Source of the DNA: Tumebacillus lacus
GTDB lineage: Bacteria; Bacillota; Bacilli; Tumebacillales; Tumebacillaceae
DNA: 64,000 bases
Assembly (NCBI RefSeq): GCF_026410385.1
Contig: NZ_JAPMLT010000007.1
Coordinates: 124,001 to 188,000 of the forward strand
Direction: 5' to 3'
In this document: in pieces, positions 9,271-18,140 of the stretch
How the letters are laid out: each line of letters starts with the position of its first letter
How positions within the stretch are numbered: position 1 is the stretch's first letter
Made by a program: the position numbers and the translations under genes
Notes under the pieces: model-generated
What the model saw: the letters and a program-made list of their open reading frames with translations, nothing else
What the model was told of the DNA's origin: nothing
The model's database searches: none

Positions 9271-11766
9271 ATGGCACAAACACAACTGCGACGCGAAGAC
9301 ATCGAATTGCTCGCTCCGGCGGGCAACTGGGAAGCGATGCGGGCTGCTGTCGCCAACGGAGCCAACGCTGTCTTTTTCGGCGTTGAAAAATTTAACGCAC
9401 GGGCCCGGGCGAACAACTTCCTGATGGAAGAACTGCCGGACATCATGAAATTTTTGCACCTGTACGGGGTAAAAGGGTTTCTGACCTTCAACATCCTCGT
9501 CTTTGAAAACGAGCTGGAAGACGCCAAAGAGCTGGTCGAAGCCTGCATCGACGCGGGTGTGGACGCGATCATCGTCCAAGACCTCGGCCTCGTGAAAATG
9601 GTCCGCGAGATCTCGCCGGACTTCCCGATCCACGGCTCGACGCAGATGACGATCACCTCTGCCGAAGCGGTGGAGTTTACCAAGCAATACGGCATGGAGC
9701 GGGTCGTCCTCGGCCGCGAGAACAACCTCAAGCAGATCCAAAAGATCCACGAACAGGCGCAACTGCCTTTGGAAGTATTCGTCCACGGCGCGCTGTGCGT
9801 CTCCTACTCCGGCCAGTGCCTGACCTCGGAGATGTGGGGCGGCCGTTCGGCCAACCGGGGGGAATGCGCGCAGGCTTGCCGTCTGCCGTATGACATGATG
9901 GTCGACGGCGAGCACAAAGAGATGGGCAACATCGCCTACGTCCTCTCGCCCAAAGACCTCGCCGCTCTGGAGATCGTGCCGGAACTGATCGAAGCGGGCG
10001 TCACCTCGTTCAAGATCGAAGGTCGGATGAAATCGGCCGAGTACGTCGCCAACGTCGTCAGCAAATACCGCAAAGCGATCGATGCCTACTTTGCCGGGGA
10101 GAAATACGACCCGAGCATCATCGACATCCAGGAGTTGGAGCAGTCGTTCTCGCGCGGTTTCACGCCGGGCTTCCTGCTCGGGACGAACAACAAGACGCTC
10201 GTCGACGGCACCTTCCCGAAAAAGCGCGGCGTCCTGCTCGGCACCGTGCAGAAGATCCTGCGCGACGCGGTGCTCGTCGAGCTGAACGCGCCGCTCAAGC
10301 GCGGGGACGGCATCGTGTTTGACGCGGGCGACCCGACACAGGACGAAGAGGGCGGCCGCGTGTACGACCTGCGCGTCAAAGGCAATAAAATCGAAGGCTC
10401 GGTCGACCAAGGCACCTACGAGATCGTCATGGGCCGCAACGACGTCGACCTGCGCCGCGTCAACGTCGGCGACAAAGTGTGGCGCACCTCCGACCCGGAG
10501 TTGGAACGCCGCCTGCGCAAAACGTACGACACCGAAAAGCCGTACCACACCTTCCCGGTCGACGTGCACGTGTTCGGCAGCGTCGGTCAGCCGCTCGTTG
10601 CCACGTTCAAAGATGTGCGCACCGGCCACGAAGTGACCGTGCACTCGGAAAAACCGGCCGAAGCCGCGCTGAAGCGTCCGCTCGACCAAACGGTCCTCAG
10701 CGAGCAACTGGGCCGACTGGGCGGCACCGTTCTCCACCTCGGTGAACTCACGATGGATCTGGAAGGCGACGTCATCGTGCCGATGTCTGAGCTGAACAAG
10801 ATGCGCCGGGAAGCGGCTGATCGATTGATGGACCTGCGTGAACAACCGCCGCAGTACACCAAGCGGGAGATCGACGTCTACGAAGACGCGCATGTCCCGG
10901 AGCCGGTGGACGGCAACGACGCGCGCCTGATCGCGCTGTGCCGCTCGCTGGAGCAGATCGAAGCGGCGGGGCAGACCGATGTCGACTACATCTACGCCGA
11001 CTTTGAGTTTGTCAAAGACTACCCGAAAGCGGTGGAGACCGCCCGCAAGCACGGCAAAAAGATCGCCCTTGCCACGCCGCGCATCCTGATGCCGGGCGAG
11101 ATCGGCATCCTGCGCCAGATCATCAAACATCAGCCGGACGGCGTACTGCTGCGCAACACCGGTGCGGTGCAATACTTTGTGCAGGAGCGACCGGAAGGGA
11201 TTGAGCTGATCGGCGACTTCTCGCTCAACCTCGCCAACCACAAAGCGGTCAACCTGTTCTTGGAGCGCGGCCTGTCCCGCGTGACGGCGTCCTACGACCT
11301 GAACACCGAGCAGATGGTCGACCTGCTGTCCCAGTCGGACACGAGCAACGTCGAGGTGGTCATCCACCAGCACATGCCGATGTTCCATACGGAGCATTGC
11401 GTGTACTGCACCTTCCTGTCCGAAGGCACCGACTACACCAACTGCGGCCGTCCGTGCGAAGACCAGCGCGTCTCCTTGAAAGACCGTGTCGGCATGGAGC
11501 ATCCGGTCCGCGTCGACACCGGCTGCCGCAACACCGTCTACAACGCCATCGACCAATCGGGTGCGGAGTTCCTCTCCGAATTCCTGTCCTACGGCGTGCA
11601 GAGCTTCCGCCTCGAATTCCTCGAAGAAGAAGGCGGTCGTGTCCAAGAAGTGATCAAACTCTATCGCCAAGCCCTGCGCGGCGAGATCACCGGCACCCAA
11701 GTCTGGAAAAACCTCAACGCCACCAACCAACTCGGCGTCACCCGAGGCCAACTGGTCAAAAAATAA
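9271..11766 (+). CDS. Large U32-family 'peptidase' (RlhA/TrhP-like, with C-terminal DUF3656-type region)
   Basis: This 831-aa protein opens with 'IELLAPAGNWEAMRAAVANGANAVFFG', the U32 TIM-barrel start. The family Cys signature 'CVSYSGQCLTSEMWGGRSAN' with 'RGECAQACRLPYD' spans about residues 176-205. A second Cys cluster ('HCVYCTFLSEG', 'NCGRPCEDQ', 'DTGCRNT') lies at about 710-750. Although annotated as peptidases, characterised relatives (E. coli RlhA and TrhP, B. subtilis YrrN/YrrO) take part in hydroxylation of 23S rRNA or tRNA wobble uridine. The length and C-terminal region are closer to RlhA than to the 400-aa TrhP types. The gene is monocistronic. Which RNA it modifies is not decided by sequence alone. 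Confidence 0.85.
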   Translation: MAQTQLRREDIELLAPAGNWEAMRAAVANGANAVFFGVEKFNARARANNFLMEELPDIMKFLHLYGVKGFLTFNILVFENELEDAKELVEACIDAGVDAIIVQDLGLVKMVREISPDFPIHGSTQMTITSAEAVEFTKQYGMERVVLGRENNLKQIQKIHEQAQLPLEVFVHGALCVSYSGQCLTSEMWGGRSANRGECAQACRLPYDMMVDGEHKEMGNIAYVLSPKDLAALEIVPELIEAGVTSFKIEGRMKSAEYVANVVSKYRKAIDAYFAGEKYDPSIIDIQELEQSFSRGFTPGFLLGTNNKTLVDGTFPKKRGVLLGTVQKILRDAVLVELNAPLKRGDGIVFDAGDPTQDEEGGRVYDLRVKGNKIEGSVDQGTYEIVMGRNDVDLRRVNVGDKVWRTSDPELERRLRKTYDTEKPYHTFPVDVHVFGSVGQPLVATFKDVRTGHEVTVHSEKPAEAALKRPLDQTVLSEQLGRLGGTVLHLGELTMDLEGDVIVPMSELNKMRREAADRLMDLREQPPQYTKREIDVYEDAHVPEPVDGNDARLIALCRSLEQIEAAGQTDVDYIYADFEFVKDYPKAVETARKHGKKIALATPRILMPGEIGILRQIIKHQPDGVLLRNTGAVQYFVQERPEGIELIGDFSLNLANHKAVNLFLERGLSRVTASYDLNTEQMVDLLSQSDTSNVEVVIHQHMPMFHTEHCVYCTFLSEGTDYTNCGRPCEDQRVSLKDRVGMEHPVRVDTGCRNTVYNAIDQSGAEFLSEFLSYGVQSFRLEFLEEEGGRVQEVIKLYRQALRGEITGTQVWKNLNATNQLGVTRGQLVKK

Positions 11767-11771
11767 GAACA

Positions 11772-11808
11772 AAGAGCCCGCCCACCTCACCCGTGGACGG
11801 GCTCTTTT
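11772..11808 (+). terminator. Terminator after the U32 gene
   Basis: GAGCCCGCCCAC pairs with GTGGACGGGCTC (one mismatch), followed by TTTT. Confidence 0.85.
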
Positions 11809-11957
11809 ATCGATCAAAAAAAATGCGTCAAGAACCCTGTCAACAAAACCCTGTTAAGTGCCCTCAAGAACTAAGAACATGCAAAATACCCTCAAGAACC
11901 CTAAAAAGAACCCAAGGAGTAACTAGTCCTCAATCAAGCGCCTGTCCGACCACAAGA
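11809..11957. repeat. Intergenic stretch with direct repeats, no gene seen
   Basis: The octamer TCAAGAAC occurs at 11828, 11864 and 11892, the last two within CCCTCAAGAAC, and CCCTGT, CCCT and AAGAACCC words recur around them. No open frame with a ribosome-binding site is visible on either strand. Confidence 0.4.
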
Positions 11958-11999
11958 AAGAGCCTTGTCTCCCTACCAGTAGGAAGACAAGGCTCTTTT
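11958..11999. terminator. Long hairpin terminator
   Basis: AAGAGCCTTGTCT..CCTAC pairs with GTAGG..AGACAAGGCTCTT over nearly 20 bp with a tiny loop, and T-runs lie on both sides. It probably serves the minus-strand gene that ends at 12031. Confidence 0.75.
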
Positions 12000-12030
12000 A
12001 GGCCGTCAGGCCACCACATTTCTGCTCAGA

Positions 12031-12375
12031 TCAAACGATCAGATGGATCTCGGTGGAGAAGTAACGCTCGTATTCCGACTCGATCTCGTCGATCAGGCGG
12101 TCCCAGATCGCTTCCGGATTGTTCAGGTGTTTCGCTTCCACTTTCGGGAAGATCGAGCCCGATTTGAGTTGGGACGCGAACGCTTCACCGTGGATGAAAT
12201 CGATTTCAAACTCGTCGAGGTCGGAGTAGATCTTGTCCAGATCGATCTTTTTCTTCAGCTCGCCCGGATCTTTCAAGCTGTCCTTGATCTCGGTGACCAT
12301 CGAGACAAACTCATCTTTTTTCGTGGTGACAACTGTGCGCAGAGCATTTTCAAAATCTTTTTCGTTTGCGATCAT
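12031..12375 (-). CDS. Hypothetical acidic protein (114 aa)
   Basis: I do not recognise this protein. The start is the ATG at 12375 (MIANEKDFEN), chosen for AGGGAG nine bases upstream; a longer frame exists but lacks a ribosome-binding site. It is soluble, rich in Glu, Asp and Lys, and predicted mostly helical; 'LKKKIDLDKIYSDLDEFEIDF' is its most regular charged stretch. There is no signal peptide or membrane segment. It diverges from the next hypothetical gene. Confidence 0.6.
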   Translation of the reverse strand: MIANEKDFENALRTVVTTKKDEFVSMVTEIKDSLKDPGELKKKIDLDKIYSDLDEFEIDFIHGEAFASQLKSGSIFPKVEAKHLNNPEAIWDRLIDEIESEYERYFSTEIHLIV

Positions 12376-12550
12376 TCGACACAACTCCCTTGGCTGAAAC
12401 TTTCGAATCTGTGAATCACTTCGACACTTGTTTGACGACTCCTCTCCCAATCAGAGGACAGTTCATTAAAACTTTCTGTTACAGAGGAGGAATTCGAGCT
12501 CTTAACCGAGAATCTCTCTTCTAAATCACGGTGACGAAATGAGTCGGTTA

Positions 12551-12578
12551 TTGACGGATCCTTTTACCGTGGTAAAAT
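12551..12578 (+). promoter_or_regulatory. Promoter with palindrome TTTTACCgtGGTAAAA
   Basis: TTGACG (12551-12556), a 16-bp spacer and TAAAAT (12573-12578) precede the hypothetical gene at 12624. The palindrome TTTTACC-gt-GGTAAAA (12562-12577) overlaps the -10 box and looks like a repressor site. The same 248-bp region must also carry the promoter of the divergent gene. Confidence 0.5.
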
Positions 12579-12623
12579 AAACTTATACTTGCATACTTTC
12601 GTTTTGAAACAGGAGGACTAGGG

Positions 12624-13124
12624 ATGAGCGTTGACAATCGAGTAGAAACGAACGGCGCTACGGTGCGGAATATCATCGAAGGTTGCGGTGTATTCCAGTC
12701 GCGCGTGACCAAACTGCTTGCAGAAAAAGGAATTACCGATATCAAACTGGACGGTTGGTATCCGCTGGGCACTGTCCTTGATATCATCAAAGAGCTTGCT
12801 AAGTCGGTCGGTCCGAACATCCTGTCCGAGATCGGCAAAACGGCTCCGAAAAACTCCGTCTTCCCGCCGGAGATCGACAGCTTCGAAAAGGTGCTCGTCG
12901 CGCTCGACTTCGCATACAAAGCGAACCACCGCAACGGCAACATCGGCAAATACGAAGTGATGCAGCTCGAACCGAAGAAGTACCATGTCAAGTGCGACAA
13001 CCCGTACCCGGCAAACTTCAACCTCGGTCTGCTGCGCGGTCTGTCCCGCAAATTCTCCACGCTCGTTCGCATCGAGCAAGTGGACTCCCCGCTCGAAGGC
13101 GGCGAGTTCATCGTCAAGTGGTAG
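12624..13124 (+). CDS. Hypothetical protein (166 aa), possible heme-NO/V4R-like sensor fold
   Basis: The start ATG lies behind AGGAGGACTAGGG. The protein is soluble and of mixed alpha/beta composition. It opens with 'VRNIIEGCGVFQSRVTKLLAEKGI', followed by 'LGTVLDIIKELAKSVGPNILSEIG'; the C-terminal half has 'VKCDNPYPANFNLGLLRGLSRKF', a pattern that recalls small sensory ligand-binding domains of the HNOB/V4R group. That resemblance is weak and from memory; treat it as unknown function. It stands alone with its own promoter and terminator. Confidence 0.6.
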   Translation: MSVDNRVETNGATVRNIIEGCGVFQSRVTKLLAEKGITDIKLDGWYPLGTVLDIIKELAKSVGPNILSEIGKTAPKNSVFPPEIDSFEKVLVALDFAYKANHRNGNIGKYEVMQLEPKKYHVKCDNPYPANFNLGLLRGLSRKFSTLVRIEQVDSPLEGGEFIVKW

Positions 13125-13156
13125 GATTGCCCGCCACAGTTCCAATCAATACGTTC

Positions 13157-13191
13157 AAAGACCACCTTGCGATCCCCGCAGGTGGTCTTTT
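13157..13191 (+). terminator. Terminator before the pab operon
   Basis: AAAGACCACCT pairs with AGGTGGTCTTT around a GC-rich loop, ending in a T-run. Confidence 0.8.
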
Positions 13192-13254
13192 CTGTGTGCA
13201 AAGACGAGGGACGACAGCAGAAATTGAGTACGATATAATGTGAAGGGAAATCAG

Positions 13255-14757
13255 ATGACAATGTGGAGGAATCTCGCCTTGGAGATCAACGATTTGTTTA
13301 CATATAAAGAGCGCGGGTTCCGCCTCTATCCGATCCACCGCACCCTGCACGACATCCCGCCGCATCCGGCCGACCTGTATGAGCGGCTCGGCTGGCAAGG
13401 ACACGGTCACTTTTTGCTGGAGTCGGGCAAGATGGGCGAGTGCTCCTTTATCGGGGGAGATCCGTTTGCCGTGCTGATCGGCAAAGACCAGGACGTCACG
13501 TGGATTCATCGCGGCGGACACGAGCATCTGCTGGGCAATCCTTTAGATATTTTGAAAGAAAAAATGGCTCAGTATCAGGCCCCGCGCCTGCCGCACCTGC
13601 CCAAATTTCGCGGCGGGGCGGTCGGAATGCTCTCCTATGACATGATCCGCTATATCGAACGCATGCCGGAATCGACAGACGATGACCTGCAGACCCCCGA
13701 TCTCTATATGCTGTTTGTGGACGAACTGTGCGTCGTCGACCACCGAACGGGGGAGGTGCATCTGATCGTGCACCTCGACCTCCATGCGGACGATCTGGAG
13801 GCGGCGAGGGCTGCCTGTGAACAGCGTCTCGACGAGTTGGAGCTCCAAGCCCGGAGCGGGGCGTCCCGTGTGCCGGCGTTTGAGCAGACGACGCAGGGAA
13901 CGGGCGAGTTGGAGCGTTCGATCTCGGAGCAAGACTTCTGTGCGGCGGTCGAAGCGGTGCAGGAGTACATCCGGGCGGGCGACGTCTTTCAGGTCAACCT
14001 GTCCGTCCGCCAAGGGCGCGCCTTGGGGGCGGCACCTTACGAGATCTACCGCCATCTGCGCGAGATCAACCCGTCACCGTATTCGAGCTACATCCATCTG
14101 CCGGAACTGCAGATCGTCTCGTCTTCGCCGGAGCTGCTGGTCGGCTGCCGCGACGGCAAGGTCGACACCCGCCCCATCGCCGGGACGCGGGCCCGCACCG
14201 GCGATGACACGCGCGACCGCCTGATGCTGGAGGAACTGCGCACCAACGAAAAAGAGATCGCCGAGCACATCATGCTCGTCGATCTGGAGCGCAACGACCT
14301 CGGGCGCGTCTGCCGCTACGGATCGGTGGAAGTCAACGAGCTGATGGTGATCGAGGAGTATTCCCATGTCTACCACATCGTCTCGAACGTGCGGGGCGAG
14401 TTGGCCGAGGGCAAGGACGTCTACGACCTGATCCGCGCCACTTTCCCCGGCGGCACGATCACCGGTGCGCCGAAGATCCGCACGATGGAGATCATCGAAG
14501 AGCTGGAACCGACCCGGCGCGGGCTGTACACCGGTTCGATCGGCTGGATCGACTTCGACGGCGACATGGAGCTGAACATCGTCATCCGCACGCTGCAGGT
14601 GCAAAACGGCAAAGGCTACGTGCAGGCCGGAGCGGGCATCGTCATCGACTCGATCCCCGAGCGCGAATACAAAGAATCCCTGCGCAAAGCCAAAGCGGTC
14701 TGGGTCGCCATCGAAGCGGCCGAAGCCAAAAAACGCGAGGAGGAGGCAGCCCGATGA
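13255..14757 (+). CDS. pabB: Aminodeoxychorismate/anthranilate synthase component I
   Basis: This chorismate-utilising enzyme, with PabA supplying ammonia, makes 4-amino-4-deoxychorismate for folate. The start is the ATG at 13255 behind GAAGGGA, giving 500 aa. An N-terminal TrpE-like domain precedes the chorismate-binding domain with '[15 protein letters not shown]', 'SSSPELLV', 'RPIAGTRAR', '[26 protein letters not shown]' and '[20 protein letters not shown]'. The PIAGT motif is the TrpE-type form rather than the PIKGT of E. coli PabB, so anthranilate synthase activity is not excluded. The pabA-pabC context favours the folate role. Confidence 0.88.
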   Translation: MTMWRNLALEINDLFTYKERGFRLYPIHRTLHDIPPHPADLYERLGWQGHGHFLLESGKMGECSFIGGDPFAVLIGKDQDVTWIHRGGHEHLLGNPLDILKEKMAQYQAPRLPHLPKFRGGAVGMLSYDMIRYIERMPESTDDDLQTPDLYMLFVDELCVVDHRTGEVHLIVHLDLHADDLEAARAACEQRLDELELQARSGASRVPAFEQTTQGTGELERSISEQDFCAAVEAVQEYIRAGDVFQVNLSVRQGRALGAAPYEIYRHLREINPSPYSSYIHLPELQIVSSSPELLVGCRDGKVDTRPIAGTRARTGDDTRDRLMLEELRTNEKEIAEHIMLVDLERNDLGRVCRYGSVEVNELMVIEEYSHVYHIVSNVRGELAEGKDVYDLIRATFPGGTITGAPKIRTMEIIEELEPTRRGLYTGSIGWIDFDGDMELNIVIRTLQVQNGKGYVQAGAGIVIDSIPEREYKESLRKAKAVWVAIEAAEAKKREEEAAR

Positions 14758-14861
14758 TCTTGATCGACAGCAAAGACTGCGATGGATGCCAACACGAGCA
14801 ACATGTCGGCGAACAGGATCACGCACGAGTCTGCCGCAGCAAGGGAGGTGCGATTCGATGA
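14754..14861 (+). CDS. 35-aa Cys/His-rich mini-protein between pabB and pabA
   Basis: This short frame is joined to both neighbours by ATGA overlaps: its ATG (14754) overlaps the pabB stop and its TGA (14859-14861) overlaps the pabA start. Its ribosome-binding site is GAGGAGGCAG. The product has three Cys (9, 12, 27) and three His (14, 17, 23), with C-x2-C-x-H-x2-H spacing in the first half, as in small metal-binding modules. It might be a structured linker for translational coupling, a real subunit, or a spurious frame. The exact fit of both ends and the ribosome-binding site argue that it is translated. Confidence 0.6.
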   Translation: MILIDSKDCDGCQHEQHVGEQDHARVCRSKGGAIR

Positions 14862-15445
14862 TTTTGATGATCGACAACTATGACTCGTTTGTCTTTAATC
14901 TTGTCCAGTATCTCGGTGAAATGGGTCACGAACTGGTCGTTCGCCGCAATGATGAAATCACCGTCGAGGAGATCGAGCAAATGAACCCCCGCGTCATCGT
15001 CATCTCGCCCGGCCCGTGCACGCCGAACGAAGCGGGCGTGTCGCTCGATGTGATCCGCCGGTTTGCCGGGCAGATCCCGCTGCTTGGCGTCTGCCTCGGG
15101 CACCAGTCGATCGCGCAGGCGTTCGGCGGCACCGTCATCCGGGCCGAACGGCTGATGCACGGCAAAACGTCGAAAGTCTTCCACGACGGCCGCAGCGTCT
15201 TCCAAGACGTGCCGAGCCCCTTCACAGCCTGCCGCTACCATTCGCTGCTGGTCGAGCGCGAGTCGTTCCCGGAGTGCCTCGAGATCACCGCTTGGACGGA
15301 AGAAGGGGAGATCATGGCCTTGCGCCATCGCGAACTGGCGGTGGAGGGCGTCCAGTTTCACCCGGAAGCGATCCTCACCGAACACGGCAAACAACTGTTG
15401 CAAAACTTCCTCGAACGGCAGGGGCTGGCATGCACGTCTGTCTGA
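14858..15445 (+). CDS. pabA: Glutamine amidotransferase, component II of aminodeoxychorismate/anthranilate synthase
   Basis: This class I amidotransferase releases ammonia from glutamine for component I. The start at 14858 ([11 protein letters not shown]) follows AAGGGAGGTG and gives 195 residues, the usual length. The nucleophile elbow is '[16 protein letters not shown]', and the His-Glu of the triad lie in '[13 protein letters not shown]'. In Bacillus a single PabA/TrpG serves both folate and tryptophan synthesis, so a dual role is possible. It overlaps pabC by 16 bases. Confidence 0.95.
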   Translation: MILMIDNYDSFVFNLVQYLGEMGHELVVRRNDEITVEEIEQMNPRVIVISPGPCTPNEAGVSLDVIRRFAGQIPLLGVCLGHQSIAQAFGGTVIRAERLMHGKTSKVFHDGRSVFQDVPSPFTACRYHSLLVERESFPECLEITAWTEEGEIMALRHRELAVEGVQFHPEAILTEHGKQLLQNFLERQGLACTSV

Positions 15446-16275
15446 ACGGCCGTATCGTGCCCGTCGCCGAAGCGACAGTTTCGGTGCTCGATCACGGATT
15501 TCTGTACGGAGCCGGGCTGTTTGAAACGATGCGCACCGTCGGCGGCCGCCCGATGTTTTGGCTGGAGCATGCGGCGAGACTGCGCGAGTCGGCTGTCTCG
15601 ATCGGCCTCTCCGTGCCGTGGAGTGACGCAGAGTTGGAAGCGTGGATCATCGAGACCGTACAAGCCAACGCGCTCGCAGAAGCCTACGTCCGCCTCACCG
15701 TCACGCGCGGGGAAGGCGCGCTCGGTCCGAGCGGCCAAACGTGCGCCCGGCCGACCTTGGTGATCTACGTCAAAGAGTTGGTGCTGCCCTCGGCCCGCGT
15801 CTACGAGACGGGTCGTGATCTCATCGTCTTCGAGACCCTGCGCCAAACCCCGGAAACACCCGTCCGCGTCAAATCGCACAACTACCTCAACTCCCTCCTC
15901 GCGTACCGCGAGCTCGAACAGCGCGGTGCCGCAGAGGGCATCCAACTCACGGCGACCGGCTTTGTCGCAGAAGGCGCAGTGTCCAATCTGTTCTTCGTCG
16001 TCGACGGTCAGCTCTGGACCCCCTCGCTCGACACCGGCATCCTTCCCGGCATCACCCGCGCCTGGGCGATCCGGGAGGCTCGCGAAGCGGGCCTCGACGT
16101 TCGCGAGCATCGCTTTGGTGTAGAGGATCTTCGGACGGCGACAGAAGCGTTCACCACCAGCTCCGTCGTCGGACTGATCCCCGCCGTCTCCATCGAGGGA
16201 ACCCCGTTGGGAGACGGAAAGATCGGCCCGGTCACAGATCGATTGATGACCGCATGGAAGCAAGTGTCCCGGTAA
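15430..16275 (+). CDS. pabC: Aminodeoxychorismate lyase
   Basis: This fold-type IV PLP enzyme splits aminodeoxychorismate into p-aminobenzoate and pyruvate. It is 281 residues long, opening with '[33 protein letters not shown]', the family start. The PLP lysine is expected in '[18 protein letters not shown]', and '[14 protein letters not shown]' holds the cofactor ring contacts. D-amino-acid or branched-chain aminotransferases have the same fold; the operon decides the call. The downstream terminator stem contains the stop codon. Confidence 0.9.
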   Translation: MHVCLNGRIVPVAEATVSVLDHGFLYGAGLFETMRTVGGRPMFWLEHAARLRESAVSIGLSVPWSDAELEAWIIETVQANALAEAYVRLTVTRGEGALGPSGQTCARPTLVIYVKELVLPSARVYETGRDLIVFETLRQTPETPVRVKSHNYLNSLLAYRELEQRGAAEGIQLTATGFVAEGAVSNLFFVVDGQLWTPSLDTGILPGITRAWAIREAREAGLDVREHRFGVEDLRTATEAFTTSSVVGLIPAVSIEGTPLGDGKIGPVTDRLMTAWKQVSR

Positions 16276-16295
16276 CTGCACCGGGGCACTTTTCT
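16263..16295 (+). terminator. Terminator of the pab operon
   Basis: GTG-t-CCCGG pairs with CCGGGgCAC, with the pabC stop codon inside the loop, then TTTT. Confidence 0.75.
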
Positions 16296-16379
16296 TTTGA
16301 GAAGGTATTTTTTGACAGGTTGCGAAATAGGGTAGGAGGAGCTTCCTTATGGAGTCTCTTGAAAGGGGAGGTTGTCACG

Positions 16380-17393
16380 ATGAAACTTTTGATTTTGGGC
16401 GGTACCCGTTTTCTCGGTCGCTACCTCGTCGAAAACGCGCTGGAACGCGGTCACGAGGTCACGCTGTTCAATCGCGGCCAGTTTGACCCGCACGTCTTCC
16501 CGCAGGTGGAAAAGCTGACGGGCGACCGGGACGGAGGACTCGACGCACTGCAAGGGCGCAGATGGGACGCTGTGATCGACACCTGCGGCTTTTACCCGCG
16601 CATCGTGCGGATGTCGGCCGAGCTGTTGAAAGATCACGTCGGGCACTACACGTTTATCTCCAGTGCCTCCGTCTATGCCGACCTGTCGCAGCCGGTCGAC
16701 GAATCGTCCGCCGTCGCGACCATGCCGCAGGACAAACTGGACGAGATCCAGACGGGCAACTCCGGTCCGGCGTACAACGAATACTACGGCGCGCTCAAAG
16801 CGTTGTGCGAAGAAGCGATTGAAGATGTGATGCCGGGGCGTGCCTTGCACATCCGCGCCGGGTTGATCGTCGGTCCGCACGACTACAGCGACCGCTTCAC
16901 CTACTGGCCGTCGCGCATCGCCAAAGGAGGCCGCGTACTGGCTCCGGACATGCAGGGGCGACCGATCACCGTCGTCGACGTGCGCGACCTCGCAGCGTGG
17001 ATCGTGCGCAGCGTAGAGGCGAGACTGACCGGTGTCTGCAATTGCAGCGGGGCTGCGACGACGATGGAAGAGATCTTGGAAGCTTGCAAAATCGCGTCCG
17101 GCAGCGACGCACAGATTGCATACGCAGCAGAGTCCTTTCTGAAAGAGCAAGAGATCGCACCGTGGGGCGAACTGCCGCTCTGGCTGCCGTCCGACGGTCC
17201 GATCGGCATGTACGAGATCAACAACGACAAAGCGTTTGCCGGCGGCTTCACGGCGCGTCCGATCTTGGACACCGTGCGCGACACGCTGGCCTGGGATCGG
17301 ACGCGTCCGGCCGACCTCGAACGCAAGGCGGGGCTCGATCCCGAGAAAGAAGCAAAAGCCCTGCAAGCATGGGGTTCGGGAGCCGCCCACTAG
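16380..17393 (+). CDS. NAD-dependent epimerase/dehydratase-family protein (extended SDR)
   Basis: This 337-aa Rossmann protein starts at the ATG at 16380 behind AAAGGGGAGG. 'LLILGGTRFLGRYLVENALERGHEVTLFNRG' is the nucleotide-binding start. The family active-site segment is 'YNEYYGALKALCEEAI', with the Tyr-x3-Lys pair represented by YGALK. 'GPHDYSDRFTYW' and 'VVDVRDLAAWIV' are usual for the atypical SDR group near CSP41 and other sugar-nucleotide-like reductases. The substrate is unknown. A terminator follows and the gene is probably monocistronic. Confidence 0.8.
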   Translation: MKLLILGGTRFLGRYLVENALERGHEVTLFNRGQFDPHVFPQVEKLTGDRDGGLDALQGRRWDAVIDTCGFYPRIVRMSAELLKDHVGHYTFISSASVYADLSQPVDESSAVATMPQDKLDEIQTGNSGPAYNEYYGALKALCEEAIEDVMPGRALHIRAGLIVGPHDYSDRFTYWPSRIAKGGRVLAPDMQGRPITVVDVRDLAAWIVRSVEARLTGVCNCSGAATTMEEILEACKIASGSDAQIAYAAESFLKEQEIAPWGELPLWLPSDGPIGMYEINNDKAFAGGFTARPILDTVRDTLAWDRTRPADLERKAGLDPEKEAKALQAWGSGAAH

Positions 17394-17409
17394 GCTCCCG
17401 ATTTTTTTT
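17377..17409 (+). terminator. Terminator of the SDR gene
   Basis: CGGGAGCC (17377-17384) pairs with GGCTCCCG (17393-17400), followed by eight T. The stop codon lies in the loop. Confidence 0.9.
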
Positions 17410-17420
17410 GCAAAAACCTC

Positions 17421-17450
17421 TTGCAATCTAGCAGGCAGTCATGATATATT
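17421..17450 (+). promoter_or_regulatory. Promoter of tRNA array 1
   Basis: TTGCAA (17421-17426), an 18-bp spacer and TATATT (17445-17450) lie 66 bases before the first tRNA. Array 2 has nearly the same boxes. Confidence 0.65.
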
Positions 17451-17516
17451 TACACCTGTCGCCGCGAGAGATCGCCACCGACGAGAACGAAAGCAGTTCA
17501 GTTTGAAACACAGCAT

Positions 17517-17592
17517 GAGTCATTAGCTCAGTTGGTAGAGCAGCTGACTTTTAATCAGCGGGTCGAAGGTTCGAGTCCTTCATGACTCACCA
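17517..17592 (+). tRNA. tRNA-Lys (TTT)
   Basis: The acceptor GAGTCAT pairs with ATGACTC; anticodon loop CTTTTAA; CCA is encoded. First gene of a nine-tRNA array and identical to the copy at 20033. Confidence 0.97.
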
Positions 17593-17604
17593 TTTTTATA
17601 ACAT

Positions 17605-17689
17605 GCGGTCGTGGCGGAATGGCAGACGCGCACGCTTGAGGGGCGTGTGGGGTTTCCCCGTGGAAGTTCGAGTCTTCTCGACCGCACCA
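17605..17689 (+). tRNA. tRNA-Leu (GAG)
   Basis: The acceptor GCGGTCG pairs with CGACCGC; the loop TTGAGGG gives anticodon GAG; it has a long class II variable arm and encoded CCA. Identical to the copy at 20257. Confidence 0.96.
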
Positions 17690-17694
17690 TTTAT

Positions 17695-17770
17695 GGGGGT
17701 ATAGCTCAGTTGGTAGAGCACCTGCCTTGCAAGCAGGGGGTCAGCGGTTCGAATCCGCTTATCTCCACCA
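17695..17770 (+). tRNA. tRNA-Ala (TGC)
   Basis: GGGGGTA pairs with TATCTCC with two G-T pairs; anticodon loop CTTGCAA; CCA encoded. Confidence 0.95.
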
Positions 17771-17777
17771 TTTCCCC

Positions 17778-17853
17778 GCCCTTTTAGCTCAGTCGGTAGA
17801 GCGCATCCATGGTAAGGATGAGGTCATCGGTTCGATTCCGGTAAAGGGCACCA
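17778..17853 (+). tRNA. tRNA-Thr (GGT)
   Basis: Cloverleaf with GCCCTTT/AAAGGGC acceptor and anticodon loop ATGGTAA; CCA encoded. Confidence 0.95.
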
Positions 17854-17857
17854 TTTT

Positions 17858-17934
17858 GGCTCGTTGGAGAAGCGGCTTAACTCACCGCCCTTTCAAGGCG
17901 GCATTCACGGGTTCGAATCCCGTACGAGTCACCA
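17858..17934 (+). tRNA. tRNA-Glu (TTC)
   Basis: Acceptor GGCTCGT/ACGAGTC; anticodon stem-loop CCGCC-CTTTCAA-GGCGG; CCA encoded. Confidence 0.95.
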
Positions 17935-17938
17935 ATAC

Positions 17939-18015
17939 GGAGCTGTGGTGTAGTGGCCTAACATGCCCGCCTGTCACGCGGGAGACCGCGGGTTCGAATC
18001 CCGTCAGCTCCGCCA
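17939..18015 (+). tRNA. tRNA-Asp (GTC)
   Basis: Acceptor GGAGCTG/CAGCTCC with discriminator G; anticodon loop CTGTCAC; CCA encoded. Confidence 0.96.
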
Positions 18016-18034
18016 TTTTTACAACGCAATACAA

Positions 18035-18110
<76 letters not shown>

Positions 18111-18140
18111 TTCTCTTTTGAAAAAGCAACATCACCCGAT

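Noticed and set aside
9271-11817. Long open frame opposite the U32 gene
   Set aside because: It is the mirror of a GC-rich coding gene with strong family motifs on the plus strand; no ribosome-binding site or motif on the minus strand.
13231-13254. TATAAT at 13234 as promoter of the pab operon
   Set aside because: A start about seven bases later would leave almost no room for the ribosome-binding site, and no -35 box fits; the true promoter is unresolved.
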